In this document: piece by piece, positions 4,489 through 6,631 of the stretch
Layout: each line of letters opens with the position of its first letter
Position numbering within the stretch: position 1 is the first letter of the stretch
Assembly (NCBI GenBank): GCA_016880395.1
Contig: JAEHDN010000093.1
Location: 1-6,631 of the forward strand
Reading direction: 5' to 3'
From: Candidatus Eiseniibacteriota bacterium
GTDB taxonomy: Bacteria > Eisenbacteria > RBG-16-71-46 > SZUA-252
Length of the DNA stretch: 6,631 nt
The notes under the pieces: model-generated
What the model was told of the DNA's origin: nothing
Databases searched by the model: none
Seen by the model: the letters and a program-made list of their open reading frames with translations, nothing else
Program-made: the position numbers and the translations under genes

Positions 4489-6594
4489 ATGCCCGCCTTC
4501 TCGTTCCTGAACTCCGGCTTCCTGTGGGCGCTTCCGCTCGCGTCCATTCCGGTGCTCATCCACCTGCTGAGCCGCCGGCGGCTCCCCGAGGTCTCGTTTC
4601 CGACCACGCAATTCCTGCGCGAGCTCGAGCCCCGCGAGATCCGGCGGCTCAGGCTGCGCGAGATCCTCCTCCTGATCCTGCGCACGCTGGCGATCCTCCT
4701 CCTCGTGCTCGCATTCGCGAGGCCCTCGATCACGCCGCGGAATGCGGTGACGACCGCGGCCGCCGCGATGGCCGTGCTCATCGACGACTCCGAGAGCATG
4801 GGCGGGCTCGACGAGCAGGCCAAGCCGCGCATGGAGGGGGCAATCGCGCGGGCGCGCGCGATCGTGGCGGCCGCTCGTCCCGGCGACGAGGTGACGCTGA
4901 TCTCCTCGACACGCCCGGTGGGCGGGGGAACGGAGCACAGCTCCGATCGGGTTCGGCTCGGCCGCTCGCTCACGGCGACCGAGGTGACGATGCTCCCCGC
5001 GGACATGCCGGGCGCGCTCCTCGCGGCGCGGCGGGCACTCGAGCGGAGCCGGCTCAAGGACCGAGAGATCTATCTCATCAGTGATCTCCAGCGGTCCAAC
5101 TTCGATCCGAAGGCGCGCGGCGAGCTCGCGGCGGCCATGGCGGCGGGCATTCGCGTCTACCTCGTTTCGCTCGTGCAGTCTCGCGTCCCGAATCACGCGC
5201 TCGTGGACGTGGATCCGGTGCTCCGTCCCGGCCCCATGGGACGCGGCCTGGAGCTCCGGTCGCGCCTCGCGAACTACGCCGACGGGCCAAGCGATCGCAT
5301 CGCCATCCGGGTCCGTCACGGGGACGCACTGGTCGGCGGAGGCGACGTCACGCTGAAGGCGGACGAGAACCGCTGGGCGCCGATGCCGCTCGACTGGAGA
5401 GGGGCCGGAAACGACACCGCACAGTCGTCGGCGTCCGTGCTGATCGAGGCGGATCAGGACGCGCTCGCCGCGGACGACCGCTGGTTCGCGGTGCTCGGCG
5501 CTCCGGGGCGCCTGCGCGTGCTCCGCATCACCGAGCCGCGCGAGGGGGCATCGGCGCCCCGCTTTTCGTCGCTCGCGCTCGACCCGGGCCGGGACGGGCG
5601 GGGCGGCTTCGTGGTCGACGAGGCCATGCCGACCGGGCTTCTGGGGCTCACGCGCTCGCGCTACGACGCGCTGCTGCTCGAGGACGTGGCGTCGCTCTCC
5701 GTCGAGGGCGAGTCGCGCGTGCGCGCGTTCGTCCGGGACGGTGGCGGGCTCGTCGTCGCGCTCGGCCCGCATGCGGACCCCGGCTACTACGGATCGAGGC
5801 TCTTCCCGGGCATCATCGATCTCGCGCTCGACGGTCCGGAGCAGGCCTCGGCCGGCGGCTCCTACCAGCTTCGCGCGAGGCTCCCCGGGCACGACGTGCT
5901 GAACGGGCTCAACGTCGCCGTGGGGGCGCCGCTCAGCGAATCGCGCCTGACCGGCCTCATGAAGGGGCGCACGCTCACGACGCGCCCCGAGGTGGTCGTG
6001 CAGACCACGGGCGGTCTGCCGCTCGTGGCCACATCGCCCGGGATCGCCGTGTACCTGAGCTCCCTCTCCGATGATTGGGGCGACCTTCCGTATTCCGGCG
6101 CGTTTGTCCCGCTCGTGCGCGGCCTCGTCTCATACGCGGCCCAGGCGCAGGCCGGCGGACCAGGGTCCATCCACGTCGGCGAGGCTCCGTCCGCGCGCCT
6201 CTCTTCGCCTCCTGGAGCCGCCGTGATCGTGCGCGGGCCGGAGAGCTACACCTCGCAGGCCACGGTCCGTTCCGAAGGGACCGGCTACCAGGCACAGGCC
6301 GATGCCCCCGCGATCCATCCCGGGTTCTACGAATTCGAATCGGGAGGACGCTCGCTCGCGACCGTCGCGGTCAACGTGTCTCCGACCGAGAGCGATCTCG
6401 CTCCGATCGCGCCCGACTCGCTTCGGTCCCCACAAGGTCCGCGCGCGTCCAGCCTCGGGAGTGCGAACGCGCTCGCGTCCCATCTGAGGGACACGCGTCG
6501 CGGGCGCGAGCTATGGATGACGTTCCTCCTCCTCGCGGCGGCGGCCCTCGTGGGCGAGCTGCTCCTGGGGAGCGCGCGCGCGCTGCGCGCATGA
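4489..6594 (+). CDS. Large membrane-anchored BatA-like VWA protein with GATase-like domain
   Basis: This protein has 701 residues. The N-terminus is a BatA (aerotolerance-type) domain. A first membrane helix at about 6-27 (FLNSGFLWALPLASIPVLIH) is followed by the LLSRRRLPEVSFPTTQFLRE motif. A second helix at about 59-76 ends in AFARP. A VWA domain follows, with the MIDAS motif D99-D-S101-E-S103 and a later aspartate D199 in LISDLQ. The usual MIDAS threonine is not evident; the matching loop reads LPADMPGALLAA (169-180). The middle region (about 330-440) looks like a class I glutamine amidotransferase-like fold without catalytic residues: YDALLLEDV, then FVRDGGGLVVALG. A third helix lies at about 675-693, close to the C-terminus. 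This long form is unlike the roughly 330-residue BatA of Bacteroides. The VWA face and its orientation to the membrane are not certain. It is the presumed membrane partner of the MoxR/DUF58 pair. Confidence 0.87.
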   Translation: MPAFSFLNSGFLWALPLASIPVLIHLLSRRRLPEVSFPTTQFLRELEPREIRRLRLREILLLILRTLAILLLVLAFARPSITPRNAVTTAAAAMAVLIDDSESMGGLDEQAKPRMEGAIARARAIVAAARPGDEVTLISSTRPVGGGTEHSSDRVRLGRSLTATEVTMLPADMPGALLAARRALERSRLKDREIYLISDLQRSNFDPKARGELAAAMAAGIRVYLVSLVQSRVPNHALVDVDPVLRPGPMGRGLELRSRLANYADGPSDRIAIRVRHGDALVGGGDVTLKADENRWAPMPLDWRGAGNDTAQSSASVLIEADQDALAADDRWFAVLGAPGRLRVLRITEPREGASAPRFSSLALDPGRDGRGGFVVDEAMPTGLLGLTRSRYDALLLEDVASLSVEGESRVRAFVRDGGGLVVALGPHADPGYYGSRLFPGIIDLALDGPEQASAGGSYQLRARLPGHDVLNGLNVAVGAPLSESRLTGLMKGRTLTTRPEVVVQTTGGLPLVATSPGIAVYLSSLSDDWGDLPYSGAFVPLVRGLVSYAAQAQAGGPGSIHVGEAPSARLSSPPGAAVIVRGPESYTSQATVRSEGTGYQAQADAPAIHPGFYEFESGGRSLATVAVNVSPTESDLAPIAPDSLRSPQGPRASSLGSANALASHLRDTRRGRELWMTFLLLAAAALVGELLLGSARALRA

Positions 6595-6631
6595 GCGCGC
6601 CCGGCCCGCTCGCGCGGCGGCTCGTCGAGGC
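6591..6631 (+). CDS. Start of a fourth operon gene, truncated by the window edge
   Basis: An ATG at 6591 overlaps the TGA stop of the BatA-like gene in an ATGA arrangement. It opens a frame that stays open to the window end, giving MSAPGPLARRLVE. The 4-base overlap, typical of translationally coupled genes, is the main evidence. The product is too short to identify. In comparable MoxR–DUF58–BatA clusters the next gene often encodes another envelope or VWA-associated protein, but that is only an expectation. Confidence 0.6.
   Translation, partial: MSAPGPLARRLVE

Noticed and set aside
2439..5084. Open frame of 881 codons on the + strand
   Set aside because: It runs out of frame through moxR, the DUF58 gene and the BatA-like gene. 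Its product is Arg/Ala/Pro-rich with no motifs, a by-product of GC-rich codon use.
3178..5892. Open frame of 904 codons on the - strand
   Set aside because: It is antisense to three genes with clear conserved domains, and the product is a low-complexity Arg/Glu/His-rich sequence.
6568..6620. Alternating GC run near the end of the BatA-like gene
   Set aside because: The repeats of GCGC are short and fit ordinary Ala/Arg codons in a GC-rich gene; no defined repeat unit.

Overview
This is a GC-rich bacterial chromosomal segment in which every credible gene is on the + strand. The first half carries a chromosome-partitioning locus. It starts with the end of a probable 16S rRNA methyltransferase (RsmG-like), followed by a noncoding stretch bracketed by two parS centromere sites, then parA (soj) and parB (spo0J), which overlap by 8 bases. 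The RsmG–ParA–ParB order with nearby parS sites is typical of the origin-proximal region of many bacterial chromosomes, so this is a chromosomal rather than a plasmid locus.

The 174-base gap after parB holds two exact DnaA-box 9-mers (TTATNCACA) in opposite orientation plus one weaker box. It is either an origin-related element or a DnaA-regulated promoter region for the next operon. Hand counts of G and C in sampled lines show G above C over parAB and C above G over the following operon. This is opposite to what a replication origin in this gap would give, so the origin reading is kept tentative.

The second half is an envelope or stress-type operon: a MoxR AAA+ ATPase, a soluble DUF58 protein with a VWA-type metal site, and a large membrane-anchored BatA-like VWA protein of 701 residues. 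The start of a fourth gene is coupled to the last one by an ATGA overlap and is cut by the window edge. In such clusters MoxR is thought to act as a chaperone-like ATPase working with the VWA proteins, but the substrate of this one cannot be read from the sequence.

The organism cannot be named. High GC, chromosomal parABS, and the MoxR–DUF58–long BatA/VWA arrangement would fit an FCB-group or related lineage such as Gemmatimonadota or Candidatus Eisenbacteria. That is inference from gene content only. No mobile element, CRISPR array, tRNA or rRNA was seen. The genes belong to known families; the less ordinary content lies in the noncoding DNA: the mirror-image parS pair, the DnaA boxes, and a perfect inverted repeat just upstream of the parA ribosome binding site.
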